NCBI RefSeq assembly: GCF_008329535.1
Contig: NZ_NPKR01000003.1
Span: 124,001 to 188,000 of the forward strand
Length of the DNA: 64,000 bases
Origin: Mycolicibacterium sp. P1-18
Lineage (GTDB): Bacteria > Actinomycetota > Actinomycetes > Mycobacteriales > Mycobacteriaceae
Direction: 5' to 3'
Below, one piece after another: positions 23,894 to 32,371 of the stretch. The notes under the pieces are model-generated. The model ran no database searches. It was not told where the DNA came from and was given only the letters and a program-made list of their open reading frames with translations. Position 1 is the first letter of the stretch. The number at the start of each line of letters is the position of its first letter. Position numbers and translations under genes: made by a program.

Positions 23894-24627
23894 ATGGGAA
23901 AGCTCGACGGCAAGGTCGCAGTCATCACCGGCGCGACGAGCGGTATGGCGCTCGCCGGTGCCAAGTTGTTCGCCGAGGAAGGAGCGCACGTCTTCATCTC
24001 CGGCCGGCGAAAGGACGCGCTGGATCAGGCCGTCGAGCACGTCGAGCGCAATGTCACTGGAGTGCAGGGAGATTCGGCCGACCTCGCAGACCTTGATCGT
24101 CTGTTCGACACGGTCAGGCAGGAGAAGGGCGCGATCGACGTGTTGTGGGCAAGCGCCGGAGTGGGCAAGCAGTCCAAGCTGGGCGAGATCACCGAGGACG
24201 ACTTCCACGACGCCTTCTGGCTGAATGCGCGCGGAACGCTGTTCACCGTTCAGAAGGCACTACCGCTGTTCAACGACGGCGGCTCGATCTTCATGACCGG
24301 ATCGAACGCGTCGCTGCGGGGCTACCCGGACTGGAGCGTGTACGCGGGAAGCAAGGCCGTGTTGCCGGCCTACGCACGGGTGTGGGTCTCGGAGTTGAGG
24401 GACAGGAGATTCGGGTCAACGTGCTGACTCCCGGCCAGGTCGCCACGCCCGCCCTGGAGCAGGTGATGACCGAGGAACAGAAGGCGGCATTCGAATCCGT
24501 GATCCCGCGGCGAGAGTCGGGGCGTCCCGAGGAGATCGCGGCGGCTGCGCTGTTCCTCGCCTCGGACGACTCGAGCTACGTCAACGGCGTGGAACTGGTG
24601 GTCGACGGCGGCACCACGGTGATCTGA
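23894..24627 (+). pseudogene. SDR family oxidoreductase, frameshifted
   Basis: The frame from ATG 23894 (MGKLDGKVAVITGATSG) keeps the cofactor motif, WASAGVG and the catalytic GSNASLRGYPDWSVYAGSKA, but at about 24404-24408 it runs into a wrong frame and stops at 24427. The continuation EIRVNVLTPGQVATPALEQ through the normal C-terminus FLASDDSSYVNGVELVVDGG is intact in the -1 frame to 24627. Restoring one G in the AGGAG run (AGGGAG) joins both halves. Either a recent inactivating deletion or a sequence error; no slippery heptamer for programmed shifting is present. Confidence 0.8.
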
Positions 24628-24660
24628 GTGACACACGACGACAACCACGGAGGAGGCACC

Positions 24661-25086
24661 ATGACGTCGCATGCCCCGCACCGCGAGACGGTGGGATCGT
24701 TCGTCGACTACATGCACGGAGGTGGGGACCGCGACGCGCTCGCCGGAATCCTTGCCGAGAACGTGGTGCTCTACGGCCCGCTCGGCGATGAGGCGGTCAC
24801 CGGACGCGAGGCAGTCCTGGACGCCATCCAGTCGGTCGGCACGGTGGCGACCGCGCTCACGTACGAGGAAGTCCTGAGCGGCGAGACCCACCACGCGGCG
24901 TACTTCCGGCTGCAGGTCGACGACACCGTGGTCGACGGGATGGACTACTTCCGTCTCGACCCAGACGGACGGATCGCCGAGGTGACCATCTGGTGGCGTC
25001 CCCTGCCGTCCGGCGTCGAGATGCAAAGGCGCCTCGCCGGCCTACTCGGCATGCCGCCGTGGGAGCTTCGCACCGAACCAAGGTGA
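24661..25086 (+). CDS. NTF2-like/SnoaL-type protein
   Basis: 141 residues from ATG 24661, preceded by GGAGGAGG; a GTG at 24628 is possible. The pattern RETVGSFVDYMHGGGDRDALAGILAENVVLYGPLGDEAVTGREAVLDAIQ followed by a beta-rich half (YEEVLSGETHHAAYFRLQVDD, DYFRLDPDGRIAEVTIWWRP) is a SnoaL-like cone fold. Such proteins are isomerases, hydrolases or binding proteins; nothing here fixes the role. It follows the SDR by 33 bases and may be co-transcribed with it. Confidence 0.75.
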   Translation: MTSHAPHRETVGSFVDYMHGGGDRDALAGILAENVVLYGPLGDEAVTGREAVLDAIQSVGTVATALTYEEVLSGETHHAAYFRLQVDDTVVDGMDYFRLDPDGRIAEVTIWWRPLPSGVEMQRRLAGLLGMPPWELRTEPR

Positions 25087-25191
25087 CTCGGCGTTTTATG
25101 CCATCCGATACAAAATGGTGCGGCGCCGCGAGAGGTGTGATTACATATCGATCGTCACAAAACACTTGCTACGGGTGGAGGCACGACCGTC

Positions 25192-25854
25192 ATGAAGTAC
25201 GCCATCATCGGCGCGGGCGCGATCGGGTCGGCGTTGGGCCGCCAGTTCGCCCGGGCCGGAATCGAAGTGGCCGTGGCGACCTCGAGGGGACCGGCGGGAG
25301 CGGAGGCACTCCGGGACGACGTTGGGCCGCAGATCATCCCGACGGAGGTGCGGGACGCACTCACCGCGGACGTCGTCGCCCTGGCCGTTCCCTTCGAATC
25401 GGTACGGGGACTCGTCGAGCAGGTCGCCGACTGGAATGGCCGGATCATCGTCGACGCGACCAACGCCATCGACTACCGCGACTTCTCCCCCGCCGATCTC
25501 GGTGGACGCGAGTCGACGGACGTCGTGGCCGACTGGGCGACGAACGCACGCGTCGTCAAGGCCTTCGGAAGCACCTGGGCCAAGGTGCTGGCCCGTGAGG
25601 CGGACACCGGTGCCGGCGGCCGGCGCGTCGCCTTCGTCTCGGGTAACGATCCGACCGCGAACGCCGAAGTCGCCGCCCTGGCAGCGCAATTCGGATTCGA
25701 GCCGGTCGACCTGGGTCGCAACGACGCCGGTGGCAGGCTGCAGTCCTTCGGCGGGCCGCTGACCGGACACAGCTTCATCTCCCAACCCATTGCCGGTGAC
25801 AGCCCACCCGAAATGGATCTCGTCGAACCGGGCAGGTCGGCGGAGATCGGCTAA
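25192..25854 (+). CDS. NADP-binding reductase, F420-dependent NADP reductase-like
   Basis: 220 residues, ATG 25192 after GGAGG. Rossmann motif GAGAIGSALG (7-16), then VAVATSRGPAG in the NADP-phosphate region, and ALAVPFESVRGLVEQV. Same family as the protein encoded at 4578, though diverged. Followed by a TetR gene 22 bases later, presumably its regulator in the same transcript. Real electron partners unknown. Confidence 0.78.
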   Translation: MKYAIIGAGAIGSALGRQFARAGIEVAVATSRGPAGAEALRDDVGPQIIPTEVRDALTADVVALAVPFESVRGLVEQVADWNGRIIVDATNAIDYRDFSPADLGGRESTDVVADWATNARVVKAFGSTWAKVLAREADTGAGGRRVAFVSGNDPTANAEVAALAAQFGFEPVDLGRNDAGGRLQSFGGPLTGHSFISQPIAGDSPPEMDLVEPGRSAEIG

Positions 25855-25876
25855 GTCCGCAATAGAATCCTCCGAC

Positions 25877-26428
25877 ATGGCACGTCCTCGCGAGTTCGAC
25901 CGGAACCGAGCGTTGGAGTGTGCGATGTTCGCGTTCTGGGAGTGCGGGGGCTACGACCGCACGTCGATCAGCCAGCTGACCGAAGCCATGGGAATCTCGT
26001 CACCGAGTTTGTACGCCGCGTTCGGCAGCAAGCGCGACCTCTACGACGAGGCGGTCGAACTCTACGCACAACGGCCGGGCACGCCGCTCGTGCTGGCCCT
26101 GACCGAACCCACCGCCTACGAGTTCGCGACGCGCCTGCTCGACGCGGCGATCGTCGACTGCACCAAGCGGGGCCAACCCAGGGGCTGCCTGGTGAACACC
26201 GACCCCCTGCTGGTCGACCGGCGCGACAACGGCCGCGCGGTGATCGCCAAGCGCCTCGCCCGAGCCGTGGACGAGGGTGACCTGCCGACATCCGCCGATC
26301 CCGAAATGCTCGCCGAGTACCTGATCATCGTCGTCAACGGCCTGTCCGCCCGCGCCCGCGACGGCGTGACCCGCCGGGAGCTGCGAGCCGTCGCGGCAGC
26401 CGTCATGGCGGCGTGGCCCAGCGCCTGA
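25877..26428 (+). CDS. TetR family transcriptional regulator
   Basis: 183 residues from ATG 25877 (MARPREFDRN). HTH at about 8-52 (ALECAMFAFWECGGYDRTSI, then LTEAMGISSPSLYAAFGSKRDLYDEAVELY), the AcrR/YcdC-like type with TetR_C; closely similar in layout to the TetR at 56790. It trails the reductase gene in the same direction and may autoregulate that unit. Confidence 0.88.
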   Translation: MARPREFDRNRALECAMFAFWECGGYDRTSISQLTEAMGISSPSLYAAFGSKRDLYDEAVELYAQRPGTPLVLALTEPTAYEFATRLLDAAIVDCTKRGQPRGCLVNTDPLLVDRRDNGRAVIAKRLARAVDEGDLPTSADPEMLAEYLIIVVNGLSARARDGVTRRELRAVAAAVMAAWPSA

Positions 26429-26466
26429 CGTCACGACGTAACACGCGTCGACTGTGAGGGTCGTCC

Positions 26467-27255
26467 TTACCGCAGCGAAGCGGTGATGCGCGTTCTGAGG
26501 CGGTCGACCACGGCCGCCGCGGGCCACGTCGCCGACGACGGTCGGCCCCACGACAAGAGGTCCAGCGCCATCGGGTCGGCACCGATCCGCACGTCTGCCG
26601 ACGTACCGACCGCCGGCGTGACGACGTGTGTGCCCTCGCCGAGTTCCACCAGCCAGGCCACGTGGCCACAGTCGAACAGCACGCTGCCCGCCGAACCGAC
26701 CCCACCCTGGTCCTCTGCGACCACGTCCGGGTCACCCGCCATCCACGTCAGCACCTCGTTCAGTCCGTCGACCGCGAAGGCGGCGTCGACCGGGGTGATC
26801 GTTCTGCCGACGGTCAGTTCCGCGTCGGCCCGATGTACGAAGGCCTCGTGGGCCATCCGCCGCGCCCACGCCCCCACCGTCGACTCGCCCGCACCCTCCA
26901 TCCACGTCCAGGCCGCGTCGTCGGGATGCATGCCGGCCAACACGTCGGCCAGGTCGGCGACCACCGTGTCGTGCCGCTCGAGCGCCTCGGGAAGGGACGC
27001 GTCGCCGGCGGCGTCGACGTCGCTGCCCGATACGGCCGTGCCCGCCCGCAGGACCGCCGCCTTGTGGGCGTACACCTGCACGACGTGGCGCGCCAGGTCG
27101 AGCGCGGTCCAGTCCGGGCACGACGGCACGGGAGAGTCAGACGCGCTGTGCCGCAACGCCGCCGAGAACAGCGCCGCCTGATCTCGCAGGGCACCGACGT
27201 ACTCCTGGTGGCCGAGCCAGCTGGACCTCTCGGTGTTCGCCGATCGTGACGCCAT
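26467..27255 (-). CDS. Maleylpyruvate isomerase family mycothiol-dependent protein
   Basis: 262 residues from ATG 27255 (MASRSAN). DinB/MDMPI fold: CPDWTALDLARHVVQVYAHKAAV supplies the first metal His and RRMAHEAFVHRADAEL the E-x-x-x-H-x-x-D set; a C-terminal domain (LLSWGRPSS) follows, as in two-domain mycothiol-dependent isomerases. Mycothiol is the actinobacterial low-molecular-weight thiol. Specific substrate unknown. Divergent from the DUF1905-PIN gene, across a region containing GGGCGT/ACGCCC at 27330-27343. Confidence 0.8.
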   Translation of the reverse strand: MASRSANTERSSWLGHQEYVGALRDQAALFSAALRHSASDSPVPSCPDWTALDLARHVVQVYAHKAAVLRAGTAVSGSDVDAAGDASLPEALERHDTVVADLADVLAGMHPDDAAWTWMEGAGESTVGAWARRMAHEAFVHRADAELTVGRTITPVDAAFAVDGLNEVLTWMAGDPDVVAEDQGGVGSAGSVLFDCGHVAWLVELGEGTHVVTPAVGTSADVRIGADPMALDLLSWGRPSSATWPAAAVVDRLRTRITASLR

Positions 27256-27356
27256 GCCCTCGATCGTAGGCAGGCGCTGGAACCGTGCATCACGAAACGC
27301 CACCAGTGTCCGCGGATTCCCATGCGCTCGGGCGTCCACGCCCTTAGCGTGACGTC

Positions 27357-28082
27357 GTGGACTGGGAATTCGACGCCGTGGTATTCCAGTGGCGTGGCCC
27401 CGCGCCGTACTTCTTCGTCTCCACGCCCACCGACGTCGACGACTTCCTCCACGCCCATCACGGTGAGCTGAGCTACGGGTGGGGCGTCATTCCGGCCCGG
27501 GTACGCATCGGCGGCACCGATGTGACGACATCGCTGATACCAAGGGACGGAAACTATTTGGTCCCGATCAAGGTTGCGCTACGACGCTCCGAAGGCATCG
27601 ACGACGGTGACGCGGTGCGGGTGGGATTGCACGTCGGCCAACAGGAACTCAGCGCTGCCTGCAACGGTACCGAGATGACCACATTCGTCGTCGACGCCCG
27701 GGTGGCCGTGGACCTCGCCATCGAAGGCGTGACCATTCCGGCCGAGCACAGTTTGACGGCTCCGACGCTGTTGCGGTCGCAGGTCCTGGCTCTGGTGTAC
27801 GAATTGGTGCACCGCGGCGAGATCGACGAACGGACCGGCCGCAAGATCCTCGACGACATCCGTGGACTCCGCATCCGATTCCTTGGCGACCGGTCACTCG
27901 AAGACCACGCGTGGCGACTGGCCGCCAAGCTGAACTGGCCGGACGTCCACCAAGCCCAGTACGTCGCACTCACTCAGCTGCAGGCCGATGCGTTGGTGAC
28001 GGCCGACGCCGAACTGGCGGCCGCAGCGGGCGCATTCGTCACGATCGCGTCGACGGCGGACATCCTCGCGGTTCGCCGCTGA
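27357..28082 (+). CDS. DUF1905-PIN domain fusion with altered active site
   Basis: 241 residues from GTG 27357. Residues 1-95 are a DUF1905 barrel (WEFDAVVFQWRG, then YGWGVIPARVRIGGTDVTTSL and YLVPIKVALRRSEGIDDGD). Residues 108-241 are a VapC-like PIN domain (FVVDARVAVDLAIEG, LLRSQVLALVYELVHRG, then VHQAQYVALTQLQADALVTADAEL). Of the four usual acidic ribonuclease residues Asp113 and Asp217 remain, but the Glu is Gln142 and the third Asp is Gln199. No antitoxin gene is adjacent. So it may be a non-catalytic RNA- or protein-binding PIN protein. Confidence 0.75.
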   Translation: MDWEFDAVVFQWRGPAPYFFVSTPTDVDDFLHAHHGELSYGWGVIPARVRIGGTDVTTSLIPRDGNYLVPIKVALRRSEGIDDGDAVRVGLHVGQQELSAACNGTEMTTFVVDARVAVDLAIEGVTIPAEHSLTAPTLLRSQVLALVYELVHRGEIDERTGRKILDDIRGLRIRFLGDRSLEDHAWRLAAKLNWPDVHQAQYVALTQLQADALVTADAELAAAAGAFVTIASTADILAVRR

Positions 28083-28193
28083 ACTGCGATTGACAGCAGA
28101 CCGACAGCCCGTCGGCCAACGCGGTGACAACCGCCAGACCTACCGTGCGAGCAGCGCGCGACGCGGCACGCACCAACGTAGACGGGAACTTCG

Positions 28194-28739
28194 ATGACGC
28201 ATTCGACCACGCGGCCAGCCGACCTCGGCGAGCCGACCGACGTCTCGGACGCCCCGGAGCATCCCGCATCCCCGAAGACCCGCTGGCAGCGTCTCGAAGG
28301 CGAGTGGACCCGACGCCTGCAACCCGGCGAGAGGTCCACACTCGTCGCCTGGGCATCCTTCACGGCGACCTTCGCCGGTGTGCGCGTCCTGACGCATTGG
28401 ATCCACGACGGGCATGGCCCGGCCGGCGGCGGAATGTCGCTGGGCGGGCACCACTTTCACCACTACAACATCGGAATCGCCGGCCTGGCGGGAATCGGTG
28501 CGATGTCGCTGCGCGGCCGGGAGCGGCATCGGCGCCACCCGCTGACCGCGGTCGCCTACGGTTCGGCCGTGGCGCTGATCGTCGACGAACTGGCCCTGCT
28601 CATCGACCTCGAGGACGTCTACTGGTCCCGACAGGGCCGTACCAGCGTCGACGCGGCCGTCACCCTGACCGCCGCCGGCGCCACCTTCGCCGTCGGGCTG
28701 CCGTTCTGGCCGCATGCCCGCCGCGCGCTGCGGCGCTGA
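28194..28739 (+). CDS. Conserved actinobacterial membrane protein, His-rich loop
   Basis: 181 residues with about four predicted membrane helices (about 48-66, 88-104, 118-137, 153-171). A distinctive histidine cluster lies between the first two (VLTHWIHDGH, then LGGHHFHHYNIGIAG), which could bind metal or heme. I recognise it only as a conserved hypothetical of actinobacteria. ATG 28194 follows a weak ribosome site. It converges on the LysR gene. Confidence 0.6.
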   Translation: MTHSTTRPADLGEPTDVSDAPEHPASPKTRWQRLEGEWTRRLQPGERSTLVAWASFTATFAGVRVLTHWIHDGHGPAGGGMSLGGHHFHHYNIGIAGLAGIGAMSLRGRERHRRHPLTAVAYGSAVALIVDELALLIDLEDVYWSRQGRTSVDAAVTLTAAGATFAVGLPFWPHARRALRR

Positions 28740-28753
28740 TCAGACGGCTACCG

Positions 28754-29665
28754 TCACCAGCCGGCGGGCGGACGGGTCCCCCGGCGCTCGGCGTCGTCGA
28801 CGAACGCCCGCGCCATGGCGAGCGCCGCGGCGGAGGAGCGTTGTGCGGCCGCCGTCGCCAGCTGAACGTTCCAGATGACCGCCGGTTCGAGCGGCAGCAT
28901 GCGCAGGTCGTCTAGTCGTGCGGCCTCGGTCGCCGGCATCATGGTGACGCCCAACCGGTGTCGCACCAGCCCCGCCGCGGTGCGATAGTCGCTGACTTCA
29001 TAGGGCATGGCCAGGTCGACTCCCTCGGCGGCGAACGCGTCGTCGGTCAGGCGTCGGACACCCCAGCCCCGGGGGTAGCCGATGACCGTCTCCCCCGCGA
29101 GGTCCGTTGGGACGACGTGGTCGTGATCGGCCAGCCGATGGTCGGGCCAGCACACGAACAGCAGGGGTTCGCTACTCAGCACGCGAGTCGTGACGCCGTT
29201 GGGGGGTCTGCCGGTCAGCGCGACCAGCGCGAGATCCATCGAGCCGTCGGCCACGGCGGCCAGGTGATCCGACGACCCGCCGACGCTCTGGCGCAACCGC
29301 ACCGCCACCAGTGGGTGCGTGTCGTGAAACCAGCTGAGCACGGCCGGCACGTCGATGCCACCCGAAGACTGCAGGGTACCGAGGTCGACGGTGCCGCTGA
29401 GCTGGCCGTTGAACGACGTCGCCGCCTCGCGGGCGCGCCGTGCGGCGTCGAGGGTCGCACGGGCCTCGACGAGGAAGGCAGCTCCGGGGGCGGTCAGGGT
29501 AATGCGTAGCCGCGACCGGTCGATGAGGGTGACGCCGAGGTCGCGTTCTAGCTTGGCGATGGCACTCGACACCGCCGACTGCACCACGTGGACCCGGGCT
29601 GCGCCGCGGGAGAAACTCAGCTCGTCGGCCACGGCGACGAAGTACTCGAGCTGGCGCATCTCCAC
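28754..29665 (-). CDS. LysR family transcriptional regulator
   Basis: 303 residues from GTG 29665 (VEMRQLEYF), with GAAGGGAG seven bases upstream; an ATG two codons in is the alternative. HTH: LEYFVAVADELSFSRGAARVHVVQSAVSSAIAKLE. Effector domain from about 90 (VDLGTLQSSGGIDVPAVL). Divergent from the LapA-like gene at 29808, but no obvious metabolic partner is adjacent. Confidence 0.88.
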   Translation of the reverse strand: MEMRQLEYFVAVADELSFSRGAARVHVVQSAVSSAIAKLERDLGVTLIDRSRLRITLTAPGAAFLVEARATLDAARRAREAATSFNGQLSGTVDLGTLQSSGGIDVPAVLSWFHDTHPLVAVRLRQSVGGSSDHLAAVADGSMDLALVALTGRPPNGVTTRVLSSEPLLFVCWPDHRLADHDHVVPTDLAGETVIGYPRGWGVRRLTDDAFAAEGVDLAMPYEVSDYRTAAGLVRHRLGVTMMPATEAARLDDLRMLPLEPAVIWNVQLATAAAQRSSAAALAMARAFVDDAERRGTRPPAGW

Positions 29666-29807
29666 GACCGGTCTCCCTTCTCCAAACGCGTTCACGGTGT
29701 GAAACAGATCATGGGCCGCAGCCGTTCGGTTTCGCGCACCGCCGCCGACTACACCTTTGCCAAGACAGCTGCACGCAGCCGTCACACCCTAGAAACGAGG
29801 AACCATC

Positions 29808-30056
29808 ATGGCCAGTACCACCACGAATCGTCCGCGAGTCGGGTTTGCCTCCAAGTTCGCGCTCGTCATCGCCACTTTGCTTGCCATTGCCCTGGTGATC
29901 TTCGTCGTGCAGAACACGATTCACACCAAGATCAACTTCATCGCCTGGAACTTCGATCTGGCCCAGGGCGTCTCCCTGCTCGGTGCCGCGGTCGTCGGCG
30001 CGGTCATCGCACTCGTCGTCAGCGCCGCGATTCGCCTGCGCCGCGCGATCCGCTGA
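29808..30056 (+). CDS. LapA/DUF1049-like two-helix membrane protein
   Basis: 82 residues with two membrane segments (about 17-32 and 51-73) and the LapA-domain pattern of VIFVVQNTIHTKINFIAWNFDLAQGVSLLGAAVVGAVIAL, ending in a basic tail IRLRRAIR. LapA (YciS) proteins help assemble outer-membrane lipopolysaccharide in Gram-negatives; in actinobacteria the role is unknown. Ribosome site GAGG precedes ATG 29808. A strong hairpin follows the stop. Confidence 0.8.
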   Translation: MASTTTNRPRVGFASKFALVIATLLAIALVIFVVQNTIHTKINFIAWNFDLAQGVSLLGAAVVGAVIALVVSAAIRLRRAIR

Positions 30057-30062
30057 CCGGCC

Positions 30063-30088
30063 GGGGGCCGTGCACCCGAACGGCCCCC
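30063..30088 (+). terminator. Terminator-like hairpin after LapA-like gene
   Basis: Perfect 9-bp stem GGGGGCCGT/ACGGCCCCC with an 8-base loop beginning seven bases after the stop at 30056. No U tract. It separates the small membrane protein from the oxidoreductase-MFS unit. Confidence 0.65.
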
Positions 30089-30099
30089 AACGGGATCTT

Positions 30100-30114
30100 A
30101 TCTCGTAACGAGAT
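30100..30114. promoter_or_regulatory. 15-bp palindrome before oxidoreductase gene
   Basis: Perfect 7-bp arms ATCTCGT and ACGAGAT around a single A, 84 bases upstream of the oxidoreductase start at 30198. It resembles a small dimeric-repressor site; no regulator gene is adjacent. Confidence 0.5.
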
Positions 30115-30197
30115 GAGTTACATCAACAATGTTCGTTGGACGCGATGATGGCGACGCGCGATGCTGGGGTCACGCCACCATCGGAAGGTCCCACGTA

Positions 30198-31169
30198 ATG
30201 CGCGCCCTGCACTTCGACCACTTCGGCACACCCGAGGTCCTGACGGTTCACCACGCCGCCGAACCCGTGGCCACCCCCGATCAGGCCGTCATCGCCGTCA
30301 AGGCGGCGTCGGTCAACCCGTCCGACGTCAAGAACGTCGGCGGAGCGTTCCCGTCGACCGTCCTGCCGCGAGTGCCCGGGCGGGACTTCGCCGGCGTCGT
30401 CGTCGACGGCCCCACCGACTGGGTCGGCGCCGAGGTGTGGGGGACGGGCGGCGACATCGGTTTCTCGAGAGACGGCTCGCACGCCGAGCTTCTCGCGGTA
30501 CCCGTCGACGCCCTGGTGCGGATGCCCGCCGGACTGAGTTTCGACGACGCCGCCACTGCCGGGGTCCACTTCGTCACCGCGTGGCTTGGCGCCGTCCGAA
30601 CCGCCGGGCTCACCACCGGCGAGACCATTGCGGTGTTCGGGGTGTCCGGCGGGGTCGGGGGCGCAGTCGCGCAGATCGCCGCCGCCCGCGGCGCACGCGT
30701 CATCGGCGTCGGCCGCACTCCTCCGAGGGCCGACAGCCCGGCCGCCACACACCTCGACGAGTTCGTCTCCCTCGACGGGCACGACGACGTGGCCGCGCGC
30801 ATCCGAGCGGCAACCGGGGGCCGCGGCGCCGACGTGGTGTACGACGCCGTCGGCGGCGTCACCACCGCCGCCGCATTGGCCAGCGTCGCCCGCCGCGGCC
30901 GAGTGGTCGCGATCAGTGCCGTCGGCAACCGGACCGTCACGTTCGACCTGATCGACTTCTACCGCAACGAGACCCAGCTGCTGGGCGTCGACAGCACCAA
31001 GCTCGGCGTCGTCGCAGCGGGCGCGCTGTTGTCCGAGTTGACCCCGTACTTCGAGTCGGGGGCGTTCCGGCCCCTGCCGGTCGCGCACACCTACGGCCTC
31101 GACGACGCACCATCGGCCTATCAGGCGGTGGCCGCGGGCACGTCCGGCCGCGTCGTCCTGCACCCCTGA
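30198..31169 (+). CDS. Zinc-independent MDR quinone oxidoreductase-like protein
   Basis: 323 residues from ATG 30198. Medium-chain dehydrogenase/reductase: GroES-like half with PGRDFAGVVVDGPTDWVGAEVWGTGG, then the Rossmann motif in GETIAVFGVSGGVGGAVAQIAA (about 142-160) and GADVVYDAVGG. The catalytic zinc Cys/His set of alcohol dehydrogenases is absent, as in zeta-crystallin-like NADPH quinone reductases. An MFS gene starts 9 bases after its stop, so the pair is probably one transcript. Confidence 0.85.
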   Translation: MRALHFDHFGTPEVLTVHHAAEPVATPDQAVIAVKAASVNPSDVKNVGGAFPSTVLPRVPGRDFAGVVVDGPTDWVGAEVWGTGGDIGFSRDGSHAELLAVPVDALVRMPAGLSFDDAATAGVHFVTAWLGAVRTAGLTTGETIAVFGVSGGVGGAVAQIAAARGARVIGVGRTPPRADSPAATHLDEFVSLDGHDDVAARIRAATGGRGADVVYDAVGGVTTAAALASVARRGRVVAISAVGNRTVTFDLIDFYRNETQLLGVDSTKLGVVAAGALLSELTPYFESGAFRPLPVAHTYGLDDAPSAYQAVAAGTSGRVVLHP

Positions 31170-31177
31170 CGCCGACC

Positions 31178-32371
31178 GTGACCGCGCTCGACGACCCGCC
31201 GACGACCACGGCCCGCCGGCTCGCCGTCTTCGCCTTGGCGCTGGGCGGATTCGGCATCGGCACGGCGGAATTCGCCTCGATGGGATTGCTGCCCGAGATC
31301 GCCTCCGGTTTTCACGTCAGTGAACCGACTGCTGGACATGCCATCTCGGCGTACGCCCTGGGAGTCGTGGTCGGTGCGCCCGTCCTCACGGCGCTCTCGG
31401 CCCGGGTACCGCGCAAGACACTGCTCGTCGCCCTGATGACCGTGTTCACGGTCGGCAACCTCGCCACCGCCCTGGCCCCGTCGTATCCCATGCTGGTGGC
31501 GGCGCGCTTCGTCTGCGGCCTGCCACATGGAGCCTTCTTCGGCGTGGCGGCACTCGTCGCGGCCCACCTGATGGGCCCCGGCCAGCAGGCCAAGGCGGTG
31601 GCCAACGTGATGGCCGGACAGACCGTGGCAACGGTGGTCGGTGTACCGATCGCATCCTGGCTGGGCCAGGCGCTGGGCTGGCGCAGCGCCTTCGGCTTGG
31701 TGGTCGCCGTGGGAGTGGCGACGCTGACGGCGACGTGGCGCTGGATGCCGGGGCTCGAATCCATGCAGGTCACCAGCGTGCTCACCGAGCTCGGTGCCCT
31801 CAAGCGCCTGCAGGTCTGGCTGGCGCTCGTCGTCGGAATGGTCGGCTTCGGCGGCATGTTCGCCGTGTACACCTACATCAGCACCACGCTGACCGACGTC
31901 GCCGGCCTGCCCCGCAGTCTGGTGCCGGTCGCGCTCGTCGTCTTCGGTCTGGGCATGGTCGTCGGAAACCTGGTCGGCGGTCAGCTGGCCTTCCGATCGG
32001 TGGTGCGCGCCCTGTACCTGTCGATGGGCGCCCAAGCCGTCGTGCTCGCCGTCTTCGTCGCCGCGTCTCACCGCACGTACACGGCACTGCCGGTGCTGTT
32101 CCTCATCGGGGCCACCAGCGCCGCCTTCACCCCGGCGCTCCAAACGCGGTTGATGGACGTCGCCGCCGACGCCCGGACGCTCGCCGGTGCCCTCACCCAC
32201 TGCGCTCTCAACATCGGCAACGCCGCGGGCGCCTGGCTCGGCGGTCTGGTGATCGCCGCCGGCTACGGCTACACCGCGCCCTCCGCCGTGGGAGCCATGC
32301 TCGCCACGGCGTCGCTCGTCGTGCTCACGGCGTCGGTCTTGGTGCGCCCCGGTGACCTCCCGGGGCGCTAG
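31178..32371 (+). CDS. MFS transporter, DHA1/AraJ-like drug or sugar efflux
   Basis: 397 residues from GTG 31178. Twelve predicted helices with the MFS A-like motif ALSARVPRKTLLVALM after helix 2 and the typical start FALALGGFGIGTAEFASMGLLPEIA of AraJ/chloramphenicol-resistance-like DHA1 proteins. Proton-driven efflux is the family norm; the substrate is unknown. It is coupled to the quinone reductase gene, so the two may serve stress or xenobiotic export. Its stop overlaps the stop of the convergent permease gene (CTAG). Confidence 0.85.
   Translation: MTALDDPPTTTARRLAVFALALGGFGIGTAEFASMGLLPEIASGFHVSEPTAGHAISAYALGVVVGAPVLTALSARVPRKTLLVALMTVFTVGNLATALAPSYPMLVAARFVCGLPHGAFFGVAALVAAHLMGPGQQAKAVANVMAGQTVATVVGVPIASWLGQALGWRSAFGLVVAVGVATLTATWRWMPGLESMQVTSVLTELGALKRLQVWLALVVGMVGFGGMFAVYTYISTTLTDVAGLPRSLVPVALVVFGLGMVVGNLVGGQLAFRSVVRALYLSMGAQAVVLAVFVAASHRTYTALPVLFLIGATSAAFTPALQTRLMDVAADARTLAGALTHCALNIGNAAGAWLGGLVIAAGYGYTAPSAVGAMLATASLVVLTASVLVRPGDLPGR

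Noticed and set aside
24400..24412. Programmed -1 frameshift in the SDR gene
   Set aside because: No X-XXY-YYZ slippery heptamer or downstream pseudoknot is visible, and SDR enzymes are not known to use it.
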